Assembly (NCBI RefSeq): GCF_028009165.1
Contig: NC_079241.1
Coordinates: forward strand, 2,294,001-2,358,000
From: Akanthomyces muscarius
Taxonomy: Eukaryota; Ascomycota; Sordariomycetes; Hypocreales; Cordycipitaceae
DNA length: 64,000 nt
Direction of reading: 5' to 3'
Shown: piece after piece, positions 11,008 to 20,900 of the stretch
How the letters are laid out: each line of letters begins with the position of its first letter
Numbering within the stretch: position 1 is the first letter of the stretch
The notes under the pieces: generated by a model
Databases searched by the model: none
What the model was told of the DNA's origin: nothing
The model's input: the letters and a program-made list of their open reading frames with translations, nothing else
Made by a program: the position numbers and the translations under genes

Positions 11008-11586
11008 AGAGTGTGTGAAATGATTTATCGCTTAAAACTTCCCTACTCAAACGAAATCGCTTTAGCCAAATGGCTTCAACATGGCTTCAACATGGCTTCT
11101 AATGCTTCCTGCGAGATCTCTTCTGGCTATATGAAACCGTTTCCACGTGGTAACCAAGGGCGAAGCCAAAGCAGCGGGTAGCGGCTGTTCAAGAACTGTT
11201 TCTCAATTCCCTTGGTTGTTATTATATTGCTGATATTCTATGCTTTAGCGAGAGCGGCATCCTTTGGTCGATCACACTACAGCCTGTCCGCTGCTGTTCA
11301 TAGACCTTGTCGCACAATTGGAGAGGCTGTGGAGGCAAAGCAACACAGTCTCGTCGATGTCATTGTCGCATTGTCTTGCTACTATTTGTAATCAATTCTA
11401 CGAGGGTGGGGGCATCTACAAAATCGTGCCGAGCGACGCCGGCTCTTTTGCGTGGCCGGACTACCAAGCTCTATTAATAATGGAGCTTCGAGCGTGAGCA
11501 TCACTTGCTGACCGACCGTACTTCACTTCAGCATCTGCTATATCACTGTCGAAATTGATAGTTTCTCACTGTTTCTGCACTAAACT
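11008..11586. other. Intergenic region upstream of GST-like gene
   Basis: 579 bp with no supported gene. It holds an 11-bp tandem repeat at 11070-11100 and, on the minus strand at about 11428-11443, a CGGCG box followed 10 bp later by CGGCA, a weak echo of the arrays at 3.4 and 9.0 kb. Confidence 0.4.
11070..11100 (+). repeat. 11-bp short tandem repeat, 2.8 copies
   Basis: ATGGCTTCAAC at 11070-11080 and 11081-11091, then ATGGCTTCT at 11092-11100. It lies in the 3' flank of the DAL5-type transporter. No function is evident. Confidence 0.8.
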
Positions 11587-12470
11587 ATGTCTTCTGAAAA
11601 AATTGTCTTTTTTGACCTCCCAAGCAAGGAACCGTGCGTTGCTTGGTCCCTCAACCCGTGGAAGAGTCAGTGCGGGGATCCGAACGTGGCAACACCGACA
11701 CTAACATCAGATAGCTCGCCTGTTGTTGAACTACAAGGGCTTGGACTACGAAACAAAATGGGTAGGATAACAAAACGTCCTTTACTTGTCGCATGATTAA
11801 CGCGAGCTTCAGATTGAGTACCCAGACATCAAGCCGACGCTCCAGCCTCAGTAAGTCCTCCCGTCGCTCTTTACACACTGTGGTAGCTAATTCGAAAAAC
11901 AGTATTGAGCCTAATGATACACGTTGGCCATACACCATTCCCGCCATCAAGTTCCCTGATGGGACCTGGTCCCAGGAGTCGCGCAGGATTGCCGACCTCA
12001 TTGAGAAGCGGTACCCCGAGCCGTCTGCGCACCTTGATTCCCCTTACCAGAGCCGGATCGAGGAGGTGGTGCCCAGGGCATTTCGGCCGCTTATGGCCAT
12101 TGGCCTGAACCAGATTCCCAAGCGGTTGCTCAATCCCGCTAGCGTTGAGTACTGGATGAAGGACCGAACCGATATTGTCGGTTGTGATCTGGCCGAACAC
12201 GAGGCTAAAAACGGCGGCGAGGCTGCCTTCGCTGCGGCTGCGCCAGCCCTGCAGGAAGTGACTGCGATGCTGAAGGAGAACCCGGATGGCCCTTTTTTCA
12301 GTGGAAAAGAAGTAAGCTACGCTGATTTTGTCTGGATTTCTACACTTTACTTCTTTAAGCGCATTGGCGATGATATGTACGAAGGCGCCCTCAATGCCTC
12401 CGGTGACCGCACAGTCCACGAAATCATTCTCAAGGCTGCTGAACCTTGGTTGAAGAGAGGAGATCGCTGA
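11587..12470 (+). CDS. Glutathione S-transferase-like protein
   Basis: Exons 11587-11665, 11715-11761, 11813-11850 and 11903-12470 give 243 aa. The thioredoxin-fold N-terminal domain reads WSLNPWKTRLLLNYKGLDYETKWIEYPDIKPTL across three junctions, then YTIPAIKFPDGTWSQESRRIADLIEKRYPEP, where the cis-Pro and the ES glutathione contact fall as expected. The rest is the helical C-terminal domain. It resembles the fungal GST-like group related to bacterial etherase LigE/F more than zeta or theta classes. A role in conjugation, isomerisation or ether cleavage is plausible but not shown. It lies between the transporter and a secreted hydrolase, possibly part of the same metabolic block. Confidence 0.85.
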
Positions 12471-12588
12471 AAAGTGCGTTATATTCTCAAGCTGAAAAGT
12501 TGGCCGTAAACGCCTTGGAAATACACTAGCGACTAGCAATTGGAACAAGAAGGTACTCTTGCCTGCACTCTTTCGCCCCGCATGCTTC

Positions 12589-14498
12589 CTAATTAATCTT
12601 TCCAAAAGTCACATCAAACGCTGGGCTCTTAACAGCCTTCACACCACCGCGCTTATCATGTACAAAAACAAACTCGCCCAGGCTGAGGTAGTCGTAAGAC
12701 GTCTGATCGAAATTGAACCAAGTTTCGCAGTTTCCATCCGCGTAAAATAGCGCTTCATCTTTGGCAGCGGCTTCCTTGTCAGTTGTGGTATCGAAATAGG
12801 CCCTCCACATGGTCAATGTGCTGCAACGATCCTGAGGTATGCTTCTGGCATGGTTTCGCATAACTGGTGCTTCGCCATTGATGTCGACTGGGTACATGCG
12901 GCCATTTACGGTGATGTTCTTGGGGCTGGCCCCTGCGGCGCTGAGGCTGTAGCTGGGCATGTTGGATAGCGCATCGAATCCACGAACAACAAACTTCTTG
13001 ATGACGACTCCAGCGCCCTCGTCCATTGCAAGTTCAAGGGTAGAGTTTGTTGATTTGTCGAAATAGGTTCCAGTGTAACCATCCGGGTTAGAGGCCTCAT
13101 CTCTGGCAGCTTTGTCGATAGCCGGAACCAGAGCTCGGGCAACTGTGCTGAAGATCTTGGAGCGCGTGTCGGGGTCCAAGCTGACTTCTTCGCCACCCGA
13201 AAGAACAGTCATCACAATATCATAGTCGGTGATGGCCCCAATCAGGGCGTGGTATAAGCCAAAATCTCCGCTTTTGGTATAAACTTCAATCAGGCGCTTG
13301 TCTTCGGTCAGGGTGTTGCTGCGTAGAATCTCCCACGGGGCCCCGACGGACATTCCCATAGATGAAGTGTGGCTAGCGGGCTTCATCCACTCTCTAGTTT
13401 CTTTTGGTGAAAGAAACTTGTTTGTGACAATAGACTCGGTAAACGAGATCATATCCAGGGTGTTGGAAAACAGACCCCCGACACTATTGTATGTCAGCAT
13501 ACGATCAGTCTAAAAGACACGGCGAGTGCTCCCTACGCTTCGAAAATCCCCAAAGTGACGTTCCAAGTGGACTCGCCCTTTGGCACGAAGCCAGTCTTGG
13601 AGAAAGTGCCGACTGGGCCATTAAAAGACGTGCTTGTCATATTGGCCACGTCAAAAATACCAGACTTGGCCACTTCGTCGAATTTCTTCCCAGTAGCAGC
13701 TTCCACGACCACGGCGAGCAGCGCGTAGGCAAGATTAGAGTAGAGTGGTGTAGCACCAGGAAGTTCTACCAGTGGCTTGCGGTTGATGGTATCAATTAAA
13801 TCGTTCGAAGTGCATTTCTTGGTGCCTGGAAGCCCAGAGCACGCCGGTCCGGTGCCGTTACGAACGTCTGGAAGACCCATCTTGGTCCATGGCCCGGTGG
13901 GAAGAAGCGCTAGGTCGAATGCCACTGCAAAGTTGTCAGGAACACGCGCATACATAGAACGGGGAGAAAAAGTGTTAATCGTACTGTCTCGGGGCAAGCC
14001 AGACAAATGTGTCGCAAGATCTGCAACACTGATGTCTTCCCATGGAATTCTGTGAATCGAATGGCGAGAGTCCGAATTGTTGGCCAGATCAGGAAGATAT
14101 TTCAGCACGGACGCATGCATGTCGATCTCGCTACTTTGCAGTGCAGACAATGCAGGCATCATCTTCGATACACTTCCGACACGATAAATTGTATGCTCGT
14201 CGATCGCAGAGGTACCAATACCGGAAAGGACAGGCGGGGTATAGTGATAGTTGAACAGTAGCTTGTCCTCGTGCGTCGACTTGACCGCGACCGAGATGCC
14301 GCTAGTAACTATACTCTGTGACAATGTTGCATTGAGACTGGCTTTGAGTTTGCCGATAGCTTCTTGCACGACATTGTTCTGACTGGGGGCTCGCGGTGCA
14401 GGGAGAACACGCCCAAGTGGCGGACAGGCTTTGGCTTGGGCAAGGCCGATGGCCGACGACGCCACAAGAGCAATAGCGAGATTTTGCAAAGAAGGCAT
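12589..14498 (-). CDS. Secreted serine beta-lactamase-family hydrolase
   Basis: Exons 13537-14498 and 12589-13483 give 618 aa. The signal peptide (residues 1-22, cleavage near AQA-KA) indicates secretion. The penicillin-binding/class C beta-lactamase fold is shown by the SxxK motif S109-V-S-K112 (catalytic Ser and Lys) and by Y253-S-N255 in LYSNLAYALLAVVVEAATGK. Several N-glycosylation sequons are present. The C-terminal 250 residues form an extra beta-rich domain seen in fungal members. Such enzymes hydrolyse esters, lactones or amides; a real antibiotic substrate is unlikely. A TATATATA box lies about 80 bp upstream. The gene is convergent with the GST-like gene (118 bp gap). Confidence 0.88.
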
Positions 14499-15733
14499 TG
14501 CGAGGAGATGAGTAGACGGAGGAGCTGGCTGTTGTAAATATAGATACGCATCATCACTGGAGCAGCTGCAGGTATATATATAGCTGGTTTTCAGCAAGCA
14601 CCGTTCATGGCATCGACCTCCTTGGCCAGTAATGCGGCTCATGCCGTTCTGACATGGCATGACCCAAACCGTAAACTGAAATGATTTGCATTCCAAGAGC
14701 AATTTTTGTCATCATAAGGCTGAGTGTTGACCATAAATCCACACTCAGGTGTTGCCGAATGGTCGCTGCATAGCCTTCCCCGTTCGGACTCTACAGGTGC
14801 GAGCGGTGGCCGCAACCTGGCACCCTGGCAGCATTTTGGCCCGGAATAGAAACCCCGCGGCACATTGTTTTACGCTTCATCTAAAGATACTGGGCTGTGG
14901 TGGAGTTGGCTTCCTGCATCCCTGTATGGCTGCTGACGAAAAAGCCGCGACTGACAGGGGGGCTTTGTGTCTAGCTGAGGTCATCTCAGAGTCCGAAGCT
15001 GAGAGTCCGAGGATAAGCAGCTGCGTGGCCCACTCACTTTCACATAGCAGGAGAACAGGTACGGCCTTGTTAGTGCAGATCACTTCTTATAGACCTGAGC
15101 ATGCAGTTTTTATGAGAGGAAAGGAAAAGCAGCGTAGAACTAATTTCTCTTCTACCTGTTTTCCTTTTTAGAACAGAGCGGCCTTTGCCGCATTATTACT
15201 TTTAAACGCCAATTACCCTGGTTCTGAGCCTCGGCCCAGGATAACTCACTATCCACCACTACACACGGCTTCATAGAATCTCTATATTTATTCTGTCGTA
15301 AATCTTTGCTTAAAAAGTGAAAATCATTTTTTTAATTGTATTAATTATCCGTAAAGCTATTTATTATATGATGACCGCTATTAGTCTTGGTATTACCGGG
15401 CCCTCTTGCTGTATGAAGTAGAGTGGGTCGAACTCACCTCATCAATGAATTAATCTTGCATAGTTTTTTTACTACTTCAATCAGGTTGCTAATTCAGCAC
15501 AGTGTCCAAGTGTCCATGAGAAGATATCCATCAAGCTTGTTCAGTTAGGCTTTGTGGCTGACTCAACTCGGCTTAATAAACCCGTTGTGCCACGCGGGGT
15601 AACGGGCAGCCCAACGTCTCGGACCGCATATCCGTTCTACTATGTTTCCAAGTAAACGTCAGAGTCGCTCTCAGCAACGCTCATCTTCGCAGTCTTGGCT
15701 TTGCAGGTTGAAGTAGCACCCCCAAGAGCAAAA
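14499..15733. other. Divergent intergenic region with AT-rich patch
   Basis: 1.24 kb between the hydrolase (minus) and an MFS gene (plus). The segment 15180-15560 is clearly AT-richer than its surroundings, with runs of T and A and no coding sense, possibly a decayed repeat. Open frames at 14.7-15.2 kb show no family signature. A CGG-N9-CCG inverted pair lies at 15620-15634, about 100 bp before the MFS start. Confidence 0.4.
14573..14582 (-). promoter_or_regulatory. TATA box of beta-lactamase-family gene
   Basis: An alternating TATATATATA run 75-85 bp upstream of the start codon at 14498, the only such run in the promoter. Confidence 0.5.
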
Positions 15734-17386
15734 ATGTCACAGACCATCACTGCAACGAGCGGCCCAGCACGCACGTCTGCTGCGCCTGGCGTCTTCGAGC
15801 TACACACTCTGGGTGGTGCTGGAAATTCACGGAAGGGTCGAAAAGTCGACTCTGCCAGCTTTCAAGAGGAAGGTTTAATCTCGCCCGGTAGTCAGAATGG
15901 AGGCGACAGTGTGCCGCCTCCGGATGCGCAGAATGTTGTGGAACGATGGAACTATCCTCGTGGCAATATCAAGAAAATGGCCTTCGCGTTTCTGTCCTTC
16001 TTCGTCGTCGGCATGAATGACGCCGCTATTGGAGTATGTAACGGCCATATTTATGATCATATAATTTTTGCCTCAGACGCGCGACCAGCTAACTCGCACA
16101 CCTATTCTATAGCCTTTGCTGCCATATGTAAGTTGTTGGTGGTCCTTTTCCAGAGACGCACTTCGCTGACTTGAATGCGCAGCTCGAAGACTATTACGGT
16201 CTTGGAAAGACTGTCATTTCGCTCATTTTCTTAACGCCTGTTATCGGGTACTCGCTGGCCGCGATCTCGATTGCACGCATCCACGTCAAATTTGGGCAGC
16301 GCGGAATCGCTATCATGGCGCCGCTGTGCCACATCGTCACATATGCGGTCCTTTCGTCACACCCACCTTATCCCGCATTGATCGTTGTGAACGCTATCAG
16401 TGGGTTTGGGAACGGATTGCTTGACGCCTGTTTCTGTGCGTGGGTCGGTGCGATGGGCAAGGGAAATACTATTCAGGGGTTCTTGCATGCGTGCTATTCT
16501 CTCGGAGCGCTATTCTCGCCGCTCATCGCTACGAATATGGTTGTGAAAGCCGAAGTTCCATGGTTCAATTTCTACTACATCATGGTAAGCGTCGGTTCTT
16601 TTCCTAGGTCAACTGCTGGAGCCTAATCATCTGGACCGTTACAGGTAGGCTTGTCAGCGATTGAGCTCTGTGGGCTCTCGTTCTGCTTCTGGGACAAGAC
16701 AGGCAGCGCATATCAAGCTGAGCACAGGCGAGAAAATCCTGAAGCAACTGGTGCTGGCACTCGCGAAGCTATCAAGTCCCCCGTAACATGGCTGTGTGCG
16801 CTGTTCATTTTCGGCTACATGGGTGTGGAAGGTACCTGACTTGAGATCGAAGATCCAGCATTACAATATACTGACCGGCGCTGCAGTTGGACTGGGAGGC
16901 TGGGTAGTCACGTTCATGCTTAATGTTCGCCACGCTTCCGCCTACGCTTCTGGTATTTCTGGAACAGGTTTCTGGGCTGGCATGGCCCTTGGACGTGCCA
17001 CCCTCGGCTTTGTGACGGAGCGGTTCGGCGAACGTCTGTGCCTGGCCATCTACTTGGCAATCTGTCTGGGCCTGGAGCTTCTATTCTGGCTTGTTCCTGA
17101 CTTTATCGTTTCCGCCGTGGCAGTGGCATTTTTGGGATTCTTCCTGGGGCCTATGTTCCCTGGCGCAGTCATGATAACGGCGAAACTGCTTCCTAAGAGA
17201 ATCCATGTAAGCGCAATTGGCTTCGCAATGAGCATGGGAGCCACGGGCAGTGCTGTACTCCCATTTATCATCGGTGTTGTCGCGTCCAAGAAAGGGGTCA
17301 CTGTTTTACAGCCAATTATCTTGGCACTGATCGCAGTTATTGCTTTGGTGTGGCTGAGCTTCCCGCGTGCTAGGAAACGCGATTGA
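15734..17386 (+). CDS. MFS transporter, Bsc6/fucose-permease-like
   Basis: Five exons: 15734-16033, 16113-16127, 16183-16584, 16645-16831 and 16887-17386, giving 467 aa. Exon 2 is a 15-nt microexon coding PLLPY; without it the first membrane helix loses the conserved AAIG-PLLPY-LEDYYGL loop, so I trust it. The N-terminal 85 residues are polar and cytoplasmic, followed by about 12 helices. The family motif NDAAIGxLxPYLExYY and the second-half motif GxALGRATLGFVTERFGERLC resemble the yeast Bsc6 and fucose:proton symporter group. The substrate is unknown. It is convergent with the sugar transporter (153 bp between stops). Confidence 0.87.
16113..16127 (+). other. 15-nt microexon of MFS gene
   Basis: Five codons (PLLPY), flanked by a TATTCTATAG acceptor and a GTAAGT donor, between introns of 79 and 55 bp. 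It keeps the frame and completes a family-conserved loop. Confidence 0.75.
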
Positions 17387-17539
17387 GCACTTCTCCAGGC
17401 TAGACAGTGCGTGATCACCTTGCGCAAGACGCTGACGATGTTATCAATGGTGCAAAACAAAATCAATTGATTGGTATAAAGCGTGCAAAGACCCAGCATA
17501 AATAACAAGGAATCGTAACAAATGCAATGTAGTGATAGT

Positions 17540-19322
17540 CTAAGACTGTCGCTCAACGTGATCCATGTTGCTGCCGTCAACCCGTACGCCGCCCTGAGGA
17601 TCTCCAGCAATCTTCGAGCTCTCATCCTTTTGAGCAGCAAGGGCCTCGACATCTATGCCAGCCTTGCGGCGAATCTCTTCCATTTTCTCGTCGTCAGGGC
17701 GGACCCATTCAGTGCTTCTCCAGGGAGTAACACGCTCAAGATACATGGTATCAATTTCTTCAATGGTGCGGCCCTGGCCCTCAATGACGAAGAAGTAAAC
17801 GACAAACCCTGCAACAATATTGCACGCCGCGAAAACGTATCCATATCGGTAGTCGATGGCTCCAGTAATGAAAGGGGTGAAGAAACCGATGCAAAAGTTC
17901 CAAATCCAGTTGGCAGCGGTGGAAATGGCCATCCCCTTGGCACGATAGCGCGAGGGAAAGATCTCGGCCTGGATAGTCCAGATCATAGGACCCCAGGTAG
18001 TGGCAAATCCAACAATGAAGAGAGAAGCAAAGACGATGAGAACAATGCCCGGGGTGGGGGTGTTCTGCGGGTTCTCAATATCCAGCGAGAAATGGCCGAC
18101 TGAAGCAAAAATAAGAAAGCAAATAACCATCCAGACAGATCCAGCAATAAGAGACTTCCTGCGACCAAAGTGCTCCACAATATAAAGGCCGATAAAGGTG
18201 ACGAGGAAGTTTATGGTGTTGAGGATAATCTGGGTAATGTACGAGTCGATATTTACCGATTTAAAAATGCTCACGCCGTAATAGAAGAAGTAGTTGGCTC
18301 CTGTTAGCTGCTGCAGAGATTGCAGGGCAACGCCTAGGAAGAGACGGTATAACATTCGTGGTGCTTTGAACATTGAAATGAACTCGGCGACGTGGCCCAT
18401 CTTGATCTTGGACTCTGCGTGGAGCTTGCTTTCGATTTCGACGATTTGGGTGTGGATGATATAATGATTTCGGTGGGCCCCATGAACTTCGCAAAGGGTT
18501 TTGATGGCTTCTTCGGTTTTTCCGCGGCGGTAGTTGAATCGAGGTGTCTCGGGGAAGAAGAGGATGCCAACACCAAGTATTATGGTCCAGATCCACCCGA
18601 GGCCGATGACGATGCGCCAGCTGGCTGAGTTGAACTTCTGGTGGTGGTATGTGCCGAAGTTGAAGCAGGCAGCGAGGAAAATGCCCATGGTAATAAATAG
18701 CTGATAAGCGCAAACCATGGCACCGCGAATCCATGCGGGCGCGGTCTCAGCCTGGTACATGGGGACGAGCAGACTCAATGCGCCGACACCCAGACCGGCG
18801 ACGAAACGGCCAATCATGATTTGGTACCAGGCCGAAACGGACGCAATTTGAATGACAAAGCCAATCGAGGTAACCAGGGACCAAAAGGAAATCGAAGGGC
18901 GGCGGCCGAATTTGTCGGCGATGGGAGCGGCGGAGAGCGCGCCAATGAGCGTGCCAATGGACAGCAGGGAGACGATGAGACCAGATCGGACTCTGCTAAA
19001 GTATGCGTTTCCATCCGAATCAATCTGGCCAAATCGATCCAGAAAGTCGGGCATTTCGAGGAAGCCAGAGATCTGACCGGTGTCATAACCAAAGCTGCAT
19101 GTCAATTTCCGGTTAGCAAGATGGCATCAGAAGAGAATGTTCTGGGAAAACTTACATCAGACCGCCCATGGAGATAAGAATACCCATGGCCAGCGACTTG
19201 CCAGTCAGGCGTGGCAGCGGCGAGTAGTCGAGGCCGGACTTGGACGCCCGGGCATCATTCTCGCGACCCTCTTGAGTATTGGGGTTGTGGTCGTCGAACT
19301 TGACGGAACCGAGTCCTAACAT
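17540..19322 (-). CDS. MFS monosaccharide (hexose) transporter
   Basis: Exons 19156-19322 and 17540-19094 give 573 aa. The junction restores GLIFGYDTGQISGFLEM, the first-helix sugar transporter signature. Others follow: GRRPSI, RFVAGLGVGALSLLVPMYQAETAP, FFPETPRFNYRRG, LQQLTGANYFFYYGVSIF and a VIEGQGRTIEEID terminus. This is the sugar porter family (Hxt/Rgt2-like) with 12 helices, a plasma-membrane facilitator or proton symporter for hexoses. PETPRFNY replaces the usual PESPRW/Y; this is common in some subfamilies. Three CTGGGG sites at 140-195 bp upstream fit glucose repression through CreA. Confidence 0.93.
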
Positions 19323-20900
19323 GGTGACGGTGTTTTCGTCCTTCTGCCGGATGTATTTGATGAGTGCGGCTTCTGTAACTGGGTAAGAGTTTGTTTGTGC
19401 TCTGTTGACGATGTAGAGTTGTATTAAGCTTTTTTATCAAGTAACCCAAAGGGTATGATTATCCTGGGGAAAGAGTGCACAGAAGCTGGGGGGAAAGGGG
19501 GAGGGGAACTGGGGATTGGGGAGTATTAAATGGGATGCGACACAAGCTAGCAAAGCTTCCGGTTTTGGAGAAAAAGGATGGAGCCGACGAGCGAGACAAG
19601 ACAAGGCAGAACAAACCTCCGAAGTCCCGGTGCCATTCTAGGCCTGTCAGAACGGAGGAGATTTTAATTTTTAATGGGCACGAGACCAGCGCGGAGAGCT
19701 TCTCTCAATTTATTGCACCCGGGTCAAGACGTCATGATCTCATCAAGAGAGTCAAGAGGCGCCCCAAAAGTATATTCCTGGCCACAGTGGCGGCAGCGCG
19801 CACACAGACGCCAGATTCTTCTGTCCAACCTCCTGCTTGATTTTTCTGGGCTTCTGGGCACTTACTTGAAATTTCAAAACTCGCCCGTTTTCCAAAACAC
19901 ATTTCCGCGGCAACAATGGATATATTCGGTCCTTCTTTTTGCTGGAGCAGCGCACTCGGACATGGAGAATGACGTCGGGGAGCTGGGGGCCGGCGAGTGC
20001 TCCACAACGCCATCCCGGCATGCCGGAAACGATGGTTTTGTTGTGATGGGCAATGAGTTGGCATGTCTCGCCCATTGTGTAACCTGTCTTGTCTTGTTCT
20101 ACGAGATAAACTATGCCAACGCTGTCTCAGCCCAACATAGGGCCCTTCGGCGCCACTGATCTGCCCATGTCACGCAGATTTCTTTCTGGTCTTCTCCAAT
20201 GGCCCAACTCGCTACCTCCTTTACTTTCTTCGAAATCGTCTATAATCTAGCGGCGCATACTGGATGGGCTGCGACGCTATTGTGGCCCAAATTTATTTAC
20301 GGGGCCCGATGGACGTGACGGAGCCGGTGATGCCGCGCCGGCCAATGTCGTCACCAGCTCACAAGCGGCGCCACTCCATCTGGATGCATTTTTTCCTTTT
20401 TGCCCGAGTCTTTCTCCGTGTTGCCTGCAGAGCTGCAGAGAGACAAAGAACTTTACTCCGAGTCAGTCGGGCCTTCATACTGCATAGCGCCATCCATCAC
20501 AAGGCATTGCGAAAAATAATTGCGCGTGACCATTAAACGCGCCGCTCACCCGGGCGCGAAGTGGCAATTGGTTTTACTCGTATAGACGAGCGGAAACCAT
20601 CGACGCCTCTATTTCTCAACAGGTGTCCTAATTACCGTTGCAGTCAACTGCCGCCGGCCCAGAACCCAAGGATGTCGCAAATGCCGTGATTCCTATCTGC
20701 TATGTGGTGCTTAACTAAAAACGCTTCTATCAATGCCAGATGAAAATATCTGCCCTGGCATCTTTCCCAATGCGCCGTGCCCGTCTATGCTTTGCTCCAT
20801 ATCATATATCCTGCAATGCTTCCTCGGCCAAGAACCTCTATTCTCGTTTACATGTTCCTTTTTCTCTCTGTCTTTTCTTCCTGGCTCACCGTGGCTTCCT
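19323..20900. other. Intergenic region upstream of sugar transporter
   Basis: 1.58 kb between the sugar transporter start and the TPS2 stop, both minus strand, so it is mainly transporter promoter plus TPS2 3' flank. I see no gene. Purine-rich stretches lie near 19460-19530. Confidence 0.5.
19464..19514 (+). promoter_or_regulatory. Cluster of three CreA/Mig1-type sites
   Basis: CTGGGG, which fits the SYGGRG consensus of the carbon repressor CreA, occurs at 19464-19469, 19486-19491 and 19509-19514, 142-192 bp upstream of the sugar transporter start. Closely spaced pairs are what CreA generally needs in vivo. Confidence 0.5.

Noticed and set aside
14749..15171. 140-codon plus-strand frame
   Set aside because: Lies in the promoter region of the beta-lactamase-family gene; composition is random-like and no homologous family comes to mind.
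19674..20159. 161-codon plus-strand frame upstream of the sugar transporter
   Set aside because: Overlapping frames on both strands and no motif; regarded as promoter sequence.
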